From JAENVT01 sp043758005 (GTDB lineage: Bacteria > Actinomycetota > Acidimicrobiia > Acidimicrobiales > Ilumatobacteraceae): a stretch of DNA of 8,197 bases. Under the pieces are notes generated by a model that made no database searches, was not told where the DNA came from, and saw nothing but the letters and a program-made list of their open reading frames with translations. Both the position numbers and the translations under genes were made by a program. This document shows positions 1-6,055 of the stretch, piece by piece; position 1 is the stretch's first letter, and every line of letters begins with the position of its first letter. The stretch covers positions 1 to 8,197 of the forward strand of contig JAYVOI010000297.1 in assembly GCA_043758005.1 (NCBI GenBank). The letters run 5' to 3'.

Positions 1-1
1 C

Positions 2-34
2 GGCATGCTGCGCGAATGGATCGAGGCCGCCTGA
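2..34 (+). CDS. C-terminal end of an unidentified upstream gene (partial)
   Basis: The reading frame that ends at the TGA at 32-34 codes for GMLREWIEAA and then stops. Only ten residues are inside the window, so no function can be given. The main support is the junction: the last base of the TGA is the first base of the next gene's ATG (TGATG). This one-base overlap is typical of co-transcribed, translationally coupled bacterial genes. If the frame is real, it belongs to the same operon as the hydroxyacid dehydrogenase that follows. Confidence 0.5.
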   Translation, partial: GMLREWIEAA

Positions 35-999
35 TGGCGCGGCCTCGGATCGTCGTCGCTGGACGGATCCCCGATGCCGGACTCGATGTGCTCCGCCCAC
101 TCGGCAACGTGTGGGGCTGGAAGCACGACGAGCCGATCGGGATCGACGAGCTCTACGAGCGCATCACCCATGCCGATGCGGTCCTGACGCTGCTGACGAC
201 CAAGGTCGACCGAGCGTTCCTCGACGCCGCCGGGCCGCAGCTCAAGGTGGTCTCCAACGTGGCGGTCGGCTACAACAACATCGACGTGGCCGAGTGTCGC
301 GGACGCGGCGTGATCGCCACCAACACGCCGGGCGTGCTGACCGATGCGACGGCCGACATCGCCATGGCCCTGATCTTGATGGTCACCCGCCGCCTCGGCG
401 AGGGCGAGCGCATCGTCCGCTCGAACGAGCCGTGGCAGTGGGGGATGTTCATGCTTCTGGGTACGAGCCTGCAAGGTCGCCGTCTCGGAATCGTTGGCAT
501 GGGAGCCATCGGTCAGGCACTGGCTCGCCGAGCAAAGGCGTTCGGGATGACGGTCGCGTACAGCAACCGCACCGCGGTGTCGTCCGACATCGAAGCCGAG
601 CTCGGCTCGGAGCGACTGGATCTCGACGAGCTGTTGGGGACTTCCGATGTCGTTTCGATCAACTGCCCGTACTCGGCGGAGACCCATCACCTCATCGGCC
701 CCGACCAGTTCGAGCAGATGCGCTCCTCTGCATACCTCGTCAACACGGCCCGCGGCCCGATCGTCGACGAGGTGGCGCTGGTCGCTGCACTGCGCAGCGG
801 TGCGATCGCTGGTGCGGGCCTCGACGTGTACGAGTACGAACCGCAGCTCGCTCCCGGCCTGAATGAGCTCGACAACGCGGTGCTGATCCCACACCTCGGT
901 TCGGCGACGGTCGAGACCCGCGCGGCAATGGCCACGTTGGCAGCTCGCAACACCGTGGCCGTGCTGACCGGTCAGTCGCCGCTCACACCGATCACCTGA
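34..999 (+). CDS. D-2-hydroxyacid dehydrogenase, glyoxylate/hydroxypyruvate reductase type
   Basis: This is a 321-residue cytoplasmic NAD(P)H-dependent D-2-hydroxyacid dehydrogenase, the usual length for glyoxylate and hydroxypyruvate reductases. The cofactor Rossmann motif GMGAIG is at residues 155-160. The catalytic set of the family is present: Arg240 in NTARGP, Glu269 in DVYEYEP and His287 in IPHLGSA. This spacing is nearly that of archaeal glyoxylate reductase. The second Rossmann strand ends in YSNRT (176-180) without the acidic residue typical of NAD-specific members, so NADPH use is likely (inference). An in-frame ATG lies upstream at 16, but 34 is preferred: it has GAGG 7 nt upstream, it overlaps the previous stop, and MARPRIVVAGR is a normal family N-terminus. 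The exact substrate (glyoxylate, hydroxypyruvate or another 2-keto acid) cannot be decided from sequence. Confidence 0.9.
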   Translation: MARPRIVVAGRIPDAGLDVLRPLGNVWGWKHDEPIGIDELYERITHADAVLTLLTTKVDRAFLDAAGPQLKVVSNVAVGYNNIDVAECRGRGVIATNTPGVLTDATADIAMALILMVTRRLGEGERIVRSNEPWQWGMFMLLGTSLQGRRLGIVGMGAIGQALARRAKAFGMTVAYSNRTAVSSDIEAELGSERLDLDELLGTSDVVSINCPYSAETHHLIGPDQFEQMRSSAYLVNTARGPIVDEVALVAALRSGAIAGAGLDVYEYEPQLAPGLNELDNAVLIPHLGSATVETRAAMATLAARNTVAVLTGQSPLTPIT

Positions 1000-1017
1000 G
1001 CTTCGTCAACTAAACCG

Positions 1018-2946
1018 CTACAGCAACTCGTAGTCCGCGCTGTTGATGCAGCGGGTCTGCTGCCAGAACTCCAGCAGGCTGAACGGCCAGTTCTGGGCGA
1101 CGCGGCCCGAGTCGCTCTTGTACCAACTGCTGACCGTCGATGCGCCCCACGCCATCAACTGGTTGCCCTCGTCGATGCGCTCGTTGTACCGGTCGTGCAC
1201 CGCCTGGCGACAATCGATCGCCCGAGCGTCTGTCGCCAGCACATGGTGCAGGCACTCGAGCACGTAGTGCACCTCGCATTCGGAGAAGTAGATGATGCTG
1301 CCGTTGACCACGATGTTGGTGTTCGGGCCGTAGAGCATGAAGAAGTTGGGGAAGTTGGGTGTGACGATCCCGAGGTAGGCGCGTGCGTTGCCATCCCATT
1401 GCTCGTGCAGGTCGATACCACCGCGGCCCGTGACCTTCATCGGTGTGAGGAATCGCGAGGCGTGGAACCCGGTGCCGTAGATGACCACATCGACGTCGTG
1501 TTCCGTGCCGTCCTTCATGACGATGCCGGCCGGCTCGATGCGGGCGATCGGGTCGGTGATCAGTTGCACGTTGTCACGCTTCAACGTCGCTGACCAGATG
1601 CCGTTGTCGCGAATGATTCGCTTGGCCGCCGGCGGATACGCAGGCATGACCTTCACCAGCAGGTCGGGTCGATCGCCGAAGCACAACCCGATGTACATCC
1701 CCAGCAGCATGCGCATCTCTTCGTTGGCGGCGCTCACGCTCTGGCCGTGGCCGTCCCACTCCGGGTCGACCTTCACGGCCGGCAACATCCCTTCTGCGTA
1801 TCGCCAGAACAGCCAGAACCGGTACCACCGGCTGTAGTAGGGCACGTGGGTCAGCAGCCATCGCTGACCGTCGGCGACATCGTCGTGGTAGTCGAGGGTC
1901 GGCGCCAGCCAGTTCGGGGTGCGCTGGAACACCAGCACCTCGCCCGCGTGCTCGGCGATGATCGGGATGAACTGGGCGGCGCTGGCCCCTGTGCCGATGA
2001 CGGCGACACGCTTGCCGGTGAGGTCGACATCGTGATTCCACTCCGCCGAGTGAAACGCCGGGCCTTCGAAGGCCTCGCGACCTGGGATGTCGGGCAGTTT
2101 CGGGCGGTTCAGCTGACCCGTGGCGTTGACGACTGCGTGGAACCGTTCGGTCTGCGCTCGGCCATCCTCGTCGACGGTATGCACGTCCCACGTCGCTGGC
2201 CCGTCGTCGAACGTGACCGCCTCGACCGTTGTCGAGAAGTTGATGAACCGGCGCACGTCGAAGTCGGTCGCACAACGCTGGAAGTATTCGAGCAACTCCG
2301 GCTGCGTCGAGAAGTGCTGCGGCCAATCGTCGCGCTGCGCGAACGAGTAGCAGAAGAGGTGGCTGGCGACATCGACTCGGCAGCCCGGGTAGGTGTTCTG
2401 CAGCCACGTTCCGCCGACTTCGGGGTTCTTCTCGTACACGACCACGTCGAGCCCGGCCTGATGCAAGCGGTGGGCGGCCAGCAGGCCCGACATGCCGGCG
2501 CCGATGACAGCGACACGAAAAGGTCGGTCGGGTGCCACCTCGGCAGCGGTCCAGGTCGGCGCTCGGAGGTCGGCGGTCGATCCTCCGAGTTCCTCGAGCA
2601 AGAGTGCGAGGTAGTCGTCGGTCGTCGCCGTCCCCATCATCCAGCTGATGATCGGACGTACAGCGTCGGCGGTCGGCTCGGGTGGCTGCGGCCAGCCGGC
2701 GTCGCGGAGCTCGATCAGCGTGCGCACGGCGAGGGCCCGGACCCGTGCCTGTTGCTCCTGTGACCAGCCGCCTTGCGGCTCGTGGTGCTTCGTCGGGTCG
2801 AGGTACAAGTCGTCGCCCGGGAGCTCGGGTGCTTGACGGATGTGGGCCAGCGCGGCCAGCAGCGAGGGCAGATCGGCCACCGCCACCATGCCGGACAGCT
2901 GTTCGTCGTCGCTGCCGCCGGGTGGTGGCTCGATCTGGGAGGCCAT
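1018..2946 (-). CDS. Baeyer-Villiger-type flavin monooxygenase (4-hydroxyacetophenone monooxygenase-like)
   Basis: This 642-residue FAD- and NADPH-dependent monooxygenase probably inserts oxygen next to a ketone to give an ester or lactone. Residues 1-140 are an N-terminal extension absent from short cyclohexanone-type enzymes. Total length and layout match 4-hydroxyacetophenone monooxygenases (about 640 residues). The FAD motif GAGMSG is at 149-154, followed by GGTW (178-181) and YPGCRVD (186-192). The Baeyer-Villiger fingerprint is F293-x-G295-x3-H299-x3-W303, but Asn304 follows the Trp where Pro or Asp is usual. The NADPH motif GTGASA is at 318-323 and QRTPNW at 341-346; DVVIYGTGF (486-494) is the usual late flavin-site strand. 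The ATG at 2946 has no Shine-Dalgarno sequence but sits 7 nt after a TACAGT box, suggesting a leaderless mRNA. The gene is monocistronic here, divergent from the methyltransferase and convergent with the dehydrogenase. Class is secure; substrate is unknown. Confidence 0.9.
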   Translation of the reverse strand: MASQIEPPPGGSDDEQLSGMVAVADLPSLLAALAHIRQAPELPGDDLYLDPTKHHEPQGGWSQEQQARVRALAVRTLIELRDAGWPQPPEPTADAVRPIISWMMGTATTDDYLALLLEELGGSTADLRAPTWTAAEVAPDRPFRVAVIGAGMSGLLAAHRLHQAGLDVVVYEKNPEVGGTWLQNTYPGCRVDVASHLFCYSFAQRDDWPQHFSTQPELLEYFQRCATDFDVRRFINFSTTVEAVTFDDGPATWDVHTVDEDGRAQTERFHAVVNATGQLNRPKLPDIPGREAFEGPAFHSAEWNHDVDLTGKRVAVIGTGASAAQFIPIIAEHAGEVLVFQRTPNWLAPTLDYHDDVADGQRWLLTHVPYYSRWYRFWLFWRYAEGMLPAVKVDPEWDGHGQSVSAANEEMRMLLGMYIGLCFGDRPDLLVKVMPAYPPAAKRIIRDNGIWSATLKRDNVQLITDPIARIEPAGIVMKDGTEHDVDVVIYGTGFHASRFLTPMKVTGRGGIDLHEQWDGNARAYLGIVTPNFPNFFMLYGPNTNIVVNGSIIYFSECEVHYVLECLHHVLATDARAIDCRQAVHDRYNERIDEGNQLMAWGASTVSSWYKSDSGRVAQNWPFSLLEFWQQTRCINSADYELL

Positions 2947-2950
2947 GGTG

Positions 2951-2971
2951 CGGACTGTAGGCGGACGGTAG
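2951..2971. repeat. Helically phased direct repeat in a divergent promoter, possible operator
   Basis: CGGACTGTAG (2951-2960) is repeated as CGGACGGTAG (2962-2971), 9 of 10 bases identical, with starts 11 bp apart, about one DNA turn. On the minus strand each copy contains a TANNNT hexamer (TACAGT and TACCGT). The pair fills most of the 38-bp space between the divergent monooxygenase and methyltransferase starts. It could bind a regulator acting on both genes, or simply be two alternative -10 boxes. The repeat is seen directly; the operator role is inference. Confidence 0.4.
2954..2959 (-). promoter_or_regulatory. -10 box for the flavin monooxygenase (leaderless start)
   Basis: Read on the minus strand the hexamer is TACAGT, which fits the actinobacterial TANNNT -10 consensus. 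Seven bases separate it from the monooxygenase ATG, so transcription would begin at or one base before the start codon. A TGGCCA at 2977-2982, 17 bp upstream, matches four of six positions of TTGACA and could be the -35. Prediction only. Confidence 0.4.
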
Positions 2972-2974
2972 CCT
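2969..2974 (+). promoter_or_regulatory. Possible -10 box for the methyltransferase operon
   Basis: TAGCCT fits TANNNT and would place transcription start near 2981, giving a leader of about 4 nt before the ATG at 2985. No good -35 is visible. It overlaps the second copy of the direct repeat, so the two divergent promoters would share DNA. Confidence 0.25.
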
Positions 2975-2984
2975 GGTGGCCATC

Positions 2985-3986
2985 ATGCGAGCCTCACTTG
3001 CCGAATTGCTGTCCTCCGGTCGCACCCTGCTGGCCGACGGGGCGACAGGCACCAACTACTTCGAACGTGGCCTTGGTGCCGGTGATCCGCCGGAGTTCTG
3101 GAACGCCGATCATCCGGAGAAGGTGCGTACCTTGCACCAGCAATTCGTCGATGCAGGCGCCGACATCATCTTGACCAACACGTTCGGCTGCAACCGTCAC
3201 CGGATGAAGCTGCACCGTGCCGAGGGCCGTGTCTATGAGCTGGCCAAGCTGGCGGCCGAGATCGCCTGCGAGGTCGCCGACGCATGCCCACGGCCCGTGG
3301 TCGTCGCCGGATCCATGGGCCCGACCGGTGAGCTGTTCGAGCCCTTGGGCGCCCTCACCGAGGGCGCCGCGATCGAATCGTTCGAAGAGCTGGCTGCAGG
3401 TCTGAAGGCGGGCGGCGCAGACATCGCCTGGATCGAAACGATGTCGGCCGCCGAGGAGATTCGCGCCGCGGCCACCGGGGCATTGCGAGCCGGCCTGCAG
3501 TACACCGCGACCTGCTCGTTCGACACTGCCGGCCGCACGATGATGGGCTTGCTGCCCGGCGACCTCTCGCACGTCTTCGACGGCCTGGACGTACCACCGG
3601 TTGCAATCGGCGCCAACTGCGGTGTCGGCGCCAGCGACATCTTGGTCTCGCTGCTGGCCATGACCGAGCGCGATGCACACACCCACCTGATCTCCAAGGG
3701 CAACTGCGGAGTGCCGTACTTCGCCGGGACCGAGGCGGTCTACACAGGCACGCCGGAGCTGATGGGCAAGTACACGCAGCTCGCGGTGAAGGCCGGGGCC
3801 CGAATCGTCGGTGGTTGCTGCGGTACGTCGCCGTTGCACCTCGCAGCCATGCGGCAGTCCCTCGACGAGCTGATCGCCAGGCCGACGATCGACGACATCA
3901 TCAAAGAGGTCGGCCCGCTGGTCAATGCTGCACCGTCGGGTCCGGCACCCGACCGCGAGCGTCGGCGCGGACGGCGCGGCGAGTAG
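2985..3986 (+). CDS. Zinc-dependent homocysteine S-methyltransferase (betaine-homocysteine methyltransferase-like)
   Basis: This 333-residue cytoplasmic enzyme belongs to the homocysteine S-methyltransferase fold, which moves a methyl group to homocysteine to make methionine. Signatures in order are DGATGTN (18-24), ILTNTFGCNR (62-71), GSMGPTGEL (109-117), GANCGVG (209-215) and GGCCGT (276-281). Cys212, Cys278 and Cys279 are the expected zinc ligands that activate the thiol. There is no cobalamin domain as in MetH, so the donor is probably a small molecule such as betaine or S-methylmethionine; sequence alone does not say which. The last 15 residues are a basic, probably disordered tail. The ATG at 2985 is preferred for its GGTGG 5 nt upstream; an in-frame GTG at 2976 would add three residues. 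mscR starts 46 nt after the stop on the same strand, so co-transcription is plausible. Confidence 0.85.
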   Translation: MRASLAELLSSGRTLLADGATGTNYFERGLGAGDPPEFWNADHPEKVRTLHQQFVDAGADIILTNTFGCNRHRMKLHRAEGRVYELAKLAAEIACEVADACPRPVVVAGSMGPTGELFEPLGALTEGAAIESFEELAAGLKAGGADIAWIETMSAAEEIRAAATGALRAGLQYTATCSFDTAGRTMMGLLPGDLSHVFDGLDVPPVAIGANCGVGASDILVSLLAMTERDAHTHLISKGNCGVPYFAGTEAVYTGTPELMGKYTQLAVKAGARIVGGCCGTSPLHLAAMRQSLDELIARPTIDDIIKEVGPLVNAAPSGPAPDRERRRGRRGE

Positions 3987-4022
3987 CCTCCCGCCCGGGT
4001 CGGCCTCTCGGGCCGCTGACAC

Positions 4023-4027
4023 GGAGG
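4023..4027 (+). promoter_or_regulatory. Strong Shine-Dalgarno that fixes the mscR start
   Basis: GGAGG stands 5 nt before the ATG at 4033. The open frame extends upstream to 3925 into the methyltransferase gene, but the upstream part has low-complexity, non-family sequence. This ribosome site, together with the normal MAQQVRGVVA start, sets the N-terminus. It also indicates that mscR is translated independently of the methyltransferase. Confidence 0.75.
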
Positions 4028-4032
4028 TTGGA

Positions 4033-5118
4033 ATGGCACAGCAGGTTCGTGGAGTCGTGGCGCGCTCGAAGGGCGCGCCCGTGTCGATCGAAACGATCGT
4101 CGTGCCGGACCCCGGGCCCGGTGAGGCCGTCGTGAAGGTGCAGGCGTGCGGTGTGTGCCACACCGACCTGCACTACCGCGAGGGTGGCATCAACGACGAC
4201 TTCCCGTTCCTCCTGGGTCACGAGGCTGCCGGCATTGTCGAAGCGATCGGCGATGGCGTGACCAACGTGGTGCCCGGCGACTTCGTGATCCTCAACTGGC
4301 GCGCCGTCTGCGGCACGTGCCGCAGCTGCCTTCGCGGCAAGCCGTGGATCTGCTTCAACACCTTCAACGCCAAGCAGAAGATGACGCTGACCGACGGCAC
4401 CGTGCTCACGCCGGCACTCGGCATCGGTGCATTCGTGGAGAAGACGCTCGTCGCCGCCGGGCAGTGCACCAAGGTCGATCCAGCGGTGCCCGCGACGACT
4501 GCCGGCTTGCTCGGCTGTGGCGTGATGGCCGGCATCGGTGCAGCGATCAACACGGGCAACGTCGGCCGTGGCGACTCCGTCGCGGTGTTCGGCTGCGGCG
4601 GTGTCGGCGATGCCGCGATCGCCGGTGCTCGTCTGGCCGGTGCGCACACGATCGTCGCTGTCGACATCGACGATCGCAAGCTGGAATGGGCGAAGGAGTT
4701 CGGCGCAACGCACACCTGCAACTCGAGCAGGAGCGACCCGGTCGAATACATCAAGTCGGTCACCGGTGGCAATGGCGCCGACGTCTGCATCGAGGCGATC
4801 GGCAACCCGGCGGTGTATCGGCAGGCCTTCGAGGCGCGCGACCTGGCCGGCACCGTCGTGTTGGTCGGTGTGCCACGTCCCGACATGACGCTGGAGTTGC
4901 CGTTCATCGAAGTGTTCGGTCGTGGCGGAGCGTTGAAGTCGTCGTGGTACGGCGATTGCCTGCCGTCGCGCGACTTCCCGATGCTGGTCACGCTGCACCA
5001 GCAAGGCCGCCTGCCGCTTGACAAGTTCGTCAGCGAGACGATCTCGCTCGATGCAGTCGAGGAGGCGTTCCACAAGATGGAGCGTGGTGAGGTCTTGCGC
5101 AGCGTTGTCGTGCTGTGA
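4033..5118 (+). CDS. mscR: S-(hydroxymethyl)mycothiol dehydrogenase / mycothiol-dependent formaldehyde dehydrogenase
   Basis: This 361-residue zinc-containing medium-chain dehydrogenase is the family's normal length. It oxidises the adduct of formaldehyde and mycothiol to S-formylmycothiol with NAD; homologues also reduce S-nitrosomycothiol, protecting against nitric oxide. Catalytic-zinc ligands are Cys42 in GVCHTDL, His63 in LGHEAAG and Cys162 in LLGCGVMAG. The structural-zinc cluster is Cys93, Cys96, Cys99 and Cys107. The NAD motif GCGGVG is at 187-192, with Asp211 placed to bind the adenosine ribose. SSWYGDCLPSRDFP (303-316) resembles mycothiol-dependent members as I recall them; this separates it from the glutathione-dependent class III enzyme with fair but not complete certainty. 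The stop codon overlaps the next start by 4 nt. A role in formaldehyde and nitrosative stress detoxification follows from the family and the adjacent hydrolase. Confidence 0.9.
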   Translation: MAQQVRGVVARSKGAPVSIETIVVPDPGPGEAVVKVQACGVCHTDLHYREGGINDDFPFLLGHEAAGIVEAIGDGVTNVVPGDFVILNWRAVCGTCRSCLRGKPWICFNTFNAKQKMTLTDGTVLTPALGIGAFVEKTLVAAGQCTKVDPAVPATTAGLLGCGVMAGIGAAINTGNVGRGDSVAVFGCGGVGDAAIAGARLAGAHTIVAVDIDDRKLEWAKEFGATHTCNSSRSDPVEYIKSVTGGNGADVCIEAIGNPAVYRQAFEARDLAGTVVLVGVPRPDMTLELPFIEVFGRGGALKSSWYGDCLPSRDFPMLVTLHQQGRLPLDKFVSETISLDAVEEAFHKMERGEVLRSVVVL

Positions 5119-5741
5119 CCATCGAACTGGTCACGACCGATGGCATCTTCGCCCTCGACGGCGGGGAGTGGGCGGTCACCAACAACATCTGGTTGATCGG
5201 CGACGATCGCGAAGTCGTCGTCTTCGACGCGGCTCACGATGCGGCAGCGATCGTCGCCGCCGTCCACGGCCGGCGGGTGAAAGCAATCGTCTTGACCCAC
5301 GGCCACAACGACCACATCAACGCGGCGGTTCCATTGCGCGATGCCGTCGACGCACCGGTGCTGCTCCACGACGCCGATCACATGTTGTGGGATGTCGTGT
5401 GGCCCGACGCGCAACCCGACGGTGTGGTCACGCCCGGCGAGGTGTTGACCGTCGCCGGTCATGAGCTGGGAATCCTGCACACACCCGGGCACTCGCCCGG
5501 ATGCTGCTGCTTCCACGACATCGCCTCCGGCGTGGTGTTCAGCGGAGACACATTGTTCTGTGGTGGCCCGGGCGCGACCGGTCGCAGTTTCAGCGATGAG
5601 CCGACCATCCTGCGCTCGATCCGCGACGTCTTGCTGGCGCTGCCAGATCACACGGTGGTGCACACCGGTCATGGCGACAGCACGACCATCGGGGCCGAGC
5701 GCCAGGGCGTCTTGGCGAGAGCCGCCGACCTCGGCATCTAG
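5115..5741 (+). CDS. MBL-fold metallohydrolase, probable partner of MscR (S-formylmycothiol hydrolase candidate)
   Basis: This 208-residue metallo-beta-lactamase-fold protein resembles glyoxalase II. Metal ligands are all visible: H62-x-H64-x-D66-H67 in THGHNDH, His126 in TPGHSPG, Asp145 in FSGDTLF and His186 in HTGHGD. There is no signal peptide or membrane segment. The start is a GTG at 5115 whose last bases form the mscR stop (GTGA overlap), so the two are almost certainly translated together. As I recall, M. tuberculosis carries a similar hydrolase next to mscR. A thioesterase that frees formate and mycothiol from the MscR product is therefore the best guess; this is inference from context. 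Three consecutive cysteines (130-132) follow the His126 loop and are unusual. Transcription probably ends at the inverted repeat 29 nt after the stop. Confidence 0.85.
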   Translation: MTIELVTTDGIFALDGGEWAVTNNIWLIGDDREVVVFDAAHDAAAIVAAVHGRRVKAIVLTHGHNDHINAAVPLRDAVDAPVLLHDADHMLWDVVWPDAQPDGVVTPGEVLTVAGHELGILHTPGHSPGCCCFHDIASGVVFSGDTLFCGGPGATGRSFSDEPTILRSIRDVLLALPDHTVVHTGHGDSTTIGAERQGVLARAADLGI

Positions 5742-5770
5742 GCGTGCCGCGGCACCCTTGCCGTGAATAC

Positions 5771-5807
5771 GAACGAGGAGAGGCGTCTGGTACACCTCTC
5801 CTCGTTC
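5771..5807. terminator. Perfect 13-bp hairpin, likely terminator between convergent operons
   Basis: GAACGAGGAGAGG (5771-5783) is perfectly inverted at 5795-5807 around an 11-nt loop. It begins 29 nt after the mscR-operon stop, a normal place for an intrinsic terminator. The stem is symmetrical, so it can form from either strand and could stop both convergent operons. Neither side has a proper U-tract: the plus strand continues AAAATTGAAC. Such hairpins are common in GC-rich actinobacteria, but this lowers certainty. The 3' arm's GTTCAA can instead pair with TTGAAC (5813-5818 end), giving an alternative short hairpin. Confidence 0.65.
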
Positions 5808-5881
5808 AAAATTGAACTGATAGAAGACTCGACATCTCGCTATGGATACCGATGGGACCAGCCTCGGTGAGATGTTCGAGC

Positions 5882-5943
5882 GGAGGTTGGCGGGGATTCG
5901 CCAGACGGTCCAGTCCGAAGGCCGTTAGCGGCCAACCACCTCC
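5882..5943. repeat. Bulged inverted repeat of unknown role
   Basis: GGAGGTTGGC (5882-5891) pairs with GCCAA (5931-5935) and CCTCC (5939-5943), leaving a 3-nt bulge (5936-5938). Inside it, ACGGTC (5905-5910) can pair with GGCCGT (5920-5925) including one G-T wobble. The result is a two-part stem-loop about 60 nt long. It may be a second terminator, an RNA structure or chance in GC-rich DNA. Confidence 0.3.
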
Positions 5944-6055
5944 AGAGTCCCACAATCTAAACCTGTCATCGTTTGGACCACCTCCTCTCTCTGGTGATCA
6001 ACATTCAAACAGTCGAGGTCGAGGTTGGCAAGCGACTTTGGATAGGCCATTTGGC

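Larger units (their letters stand above)
5742..6055. other. Gene-free region between convergent operons
   Basis: These 314 bp lie between the tail of the mscR operon and the tail of the polymerase-MBL operon. I see no convincing gene and no tRNA or other known RNA. Base composition is visibly richer in A and T than the flanking genes, especially at 5805-5860 and 5945-6050. It contains the perfect hairpin at 5771-5807, a bulged hairpin at 5882-5943 and a 28-codon open frame (5842-5928) without a ribosome site. A weak 5-bp inverted repeat (AGTCG at 6011-6015, CGACT at 6032-6036) might end the minus-strand operon, but it is short and has a long loop. The region may be the remnant of a decayed gene. 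Confidence 0.6.

Noticed and set aside
1000..1017. Terminator between the convergent dehydrogenase and monooxygenase genes
   Set aside because: Only 18 bp separate the stop codons and no inverted repeat is visible there, so transcripts probably overlap at their ends.
1747..2763. 338-codon plus-strand frame opposite the flavin monooxygenase, with other long shadows at 2994-4163 (minus) and 1574-3055 (minus)
   Set aside because: The sequences are Arg-, Asp- or Gly-rich without recognisable domains, and they run against or across genes with clear motif order.
3987..4032. GC-rich inverted repeats (GCCCG with CGGGC; CGGCC with GGCCG) before mscR as a terminator or attenuator
   Set aside because: The stems are only 5 bp, have no U-tract, and are expected by chance at this base composition.
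4218..5795. 525-codon open frame on the minus strand opposite mscR and its hydrolase
   Set aside because: It is antisense to two genes with complete catalytic motifs. Its translation shows no family motifs, and long shadow frames are expected opposite GC-rich coding DNA.
5925..5969. 14-codon minus-strand frame preceded by an AGAGGAGGTGG ribosome-site-like sequence
   Set aside because: The GGAGG is 11 nt from the ATG, the peptide is very short, and the purine run is part of the arm of a nearby inverted repeat or chance. No conservation evidence is available.
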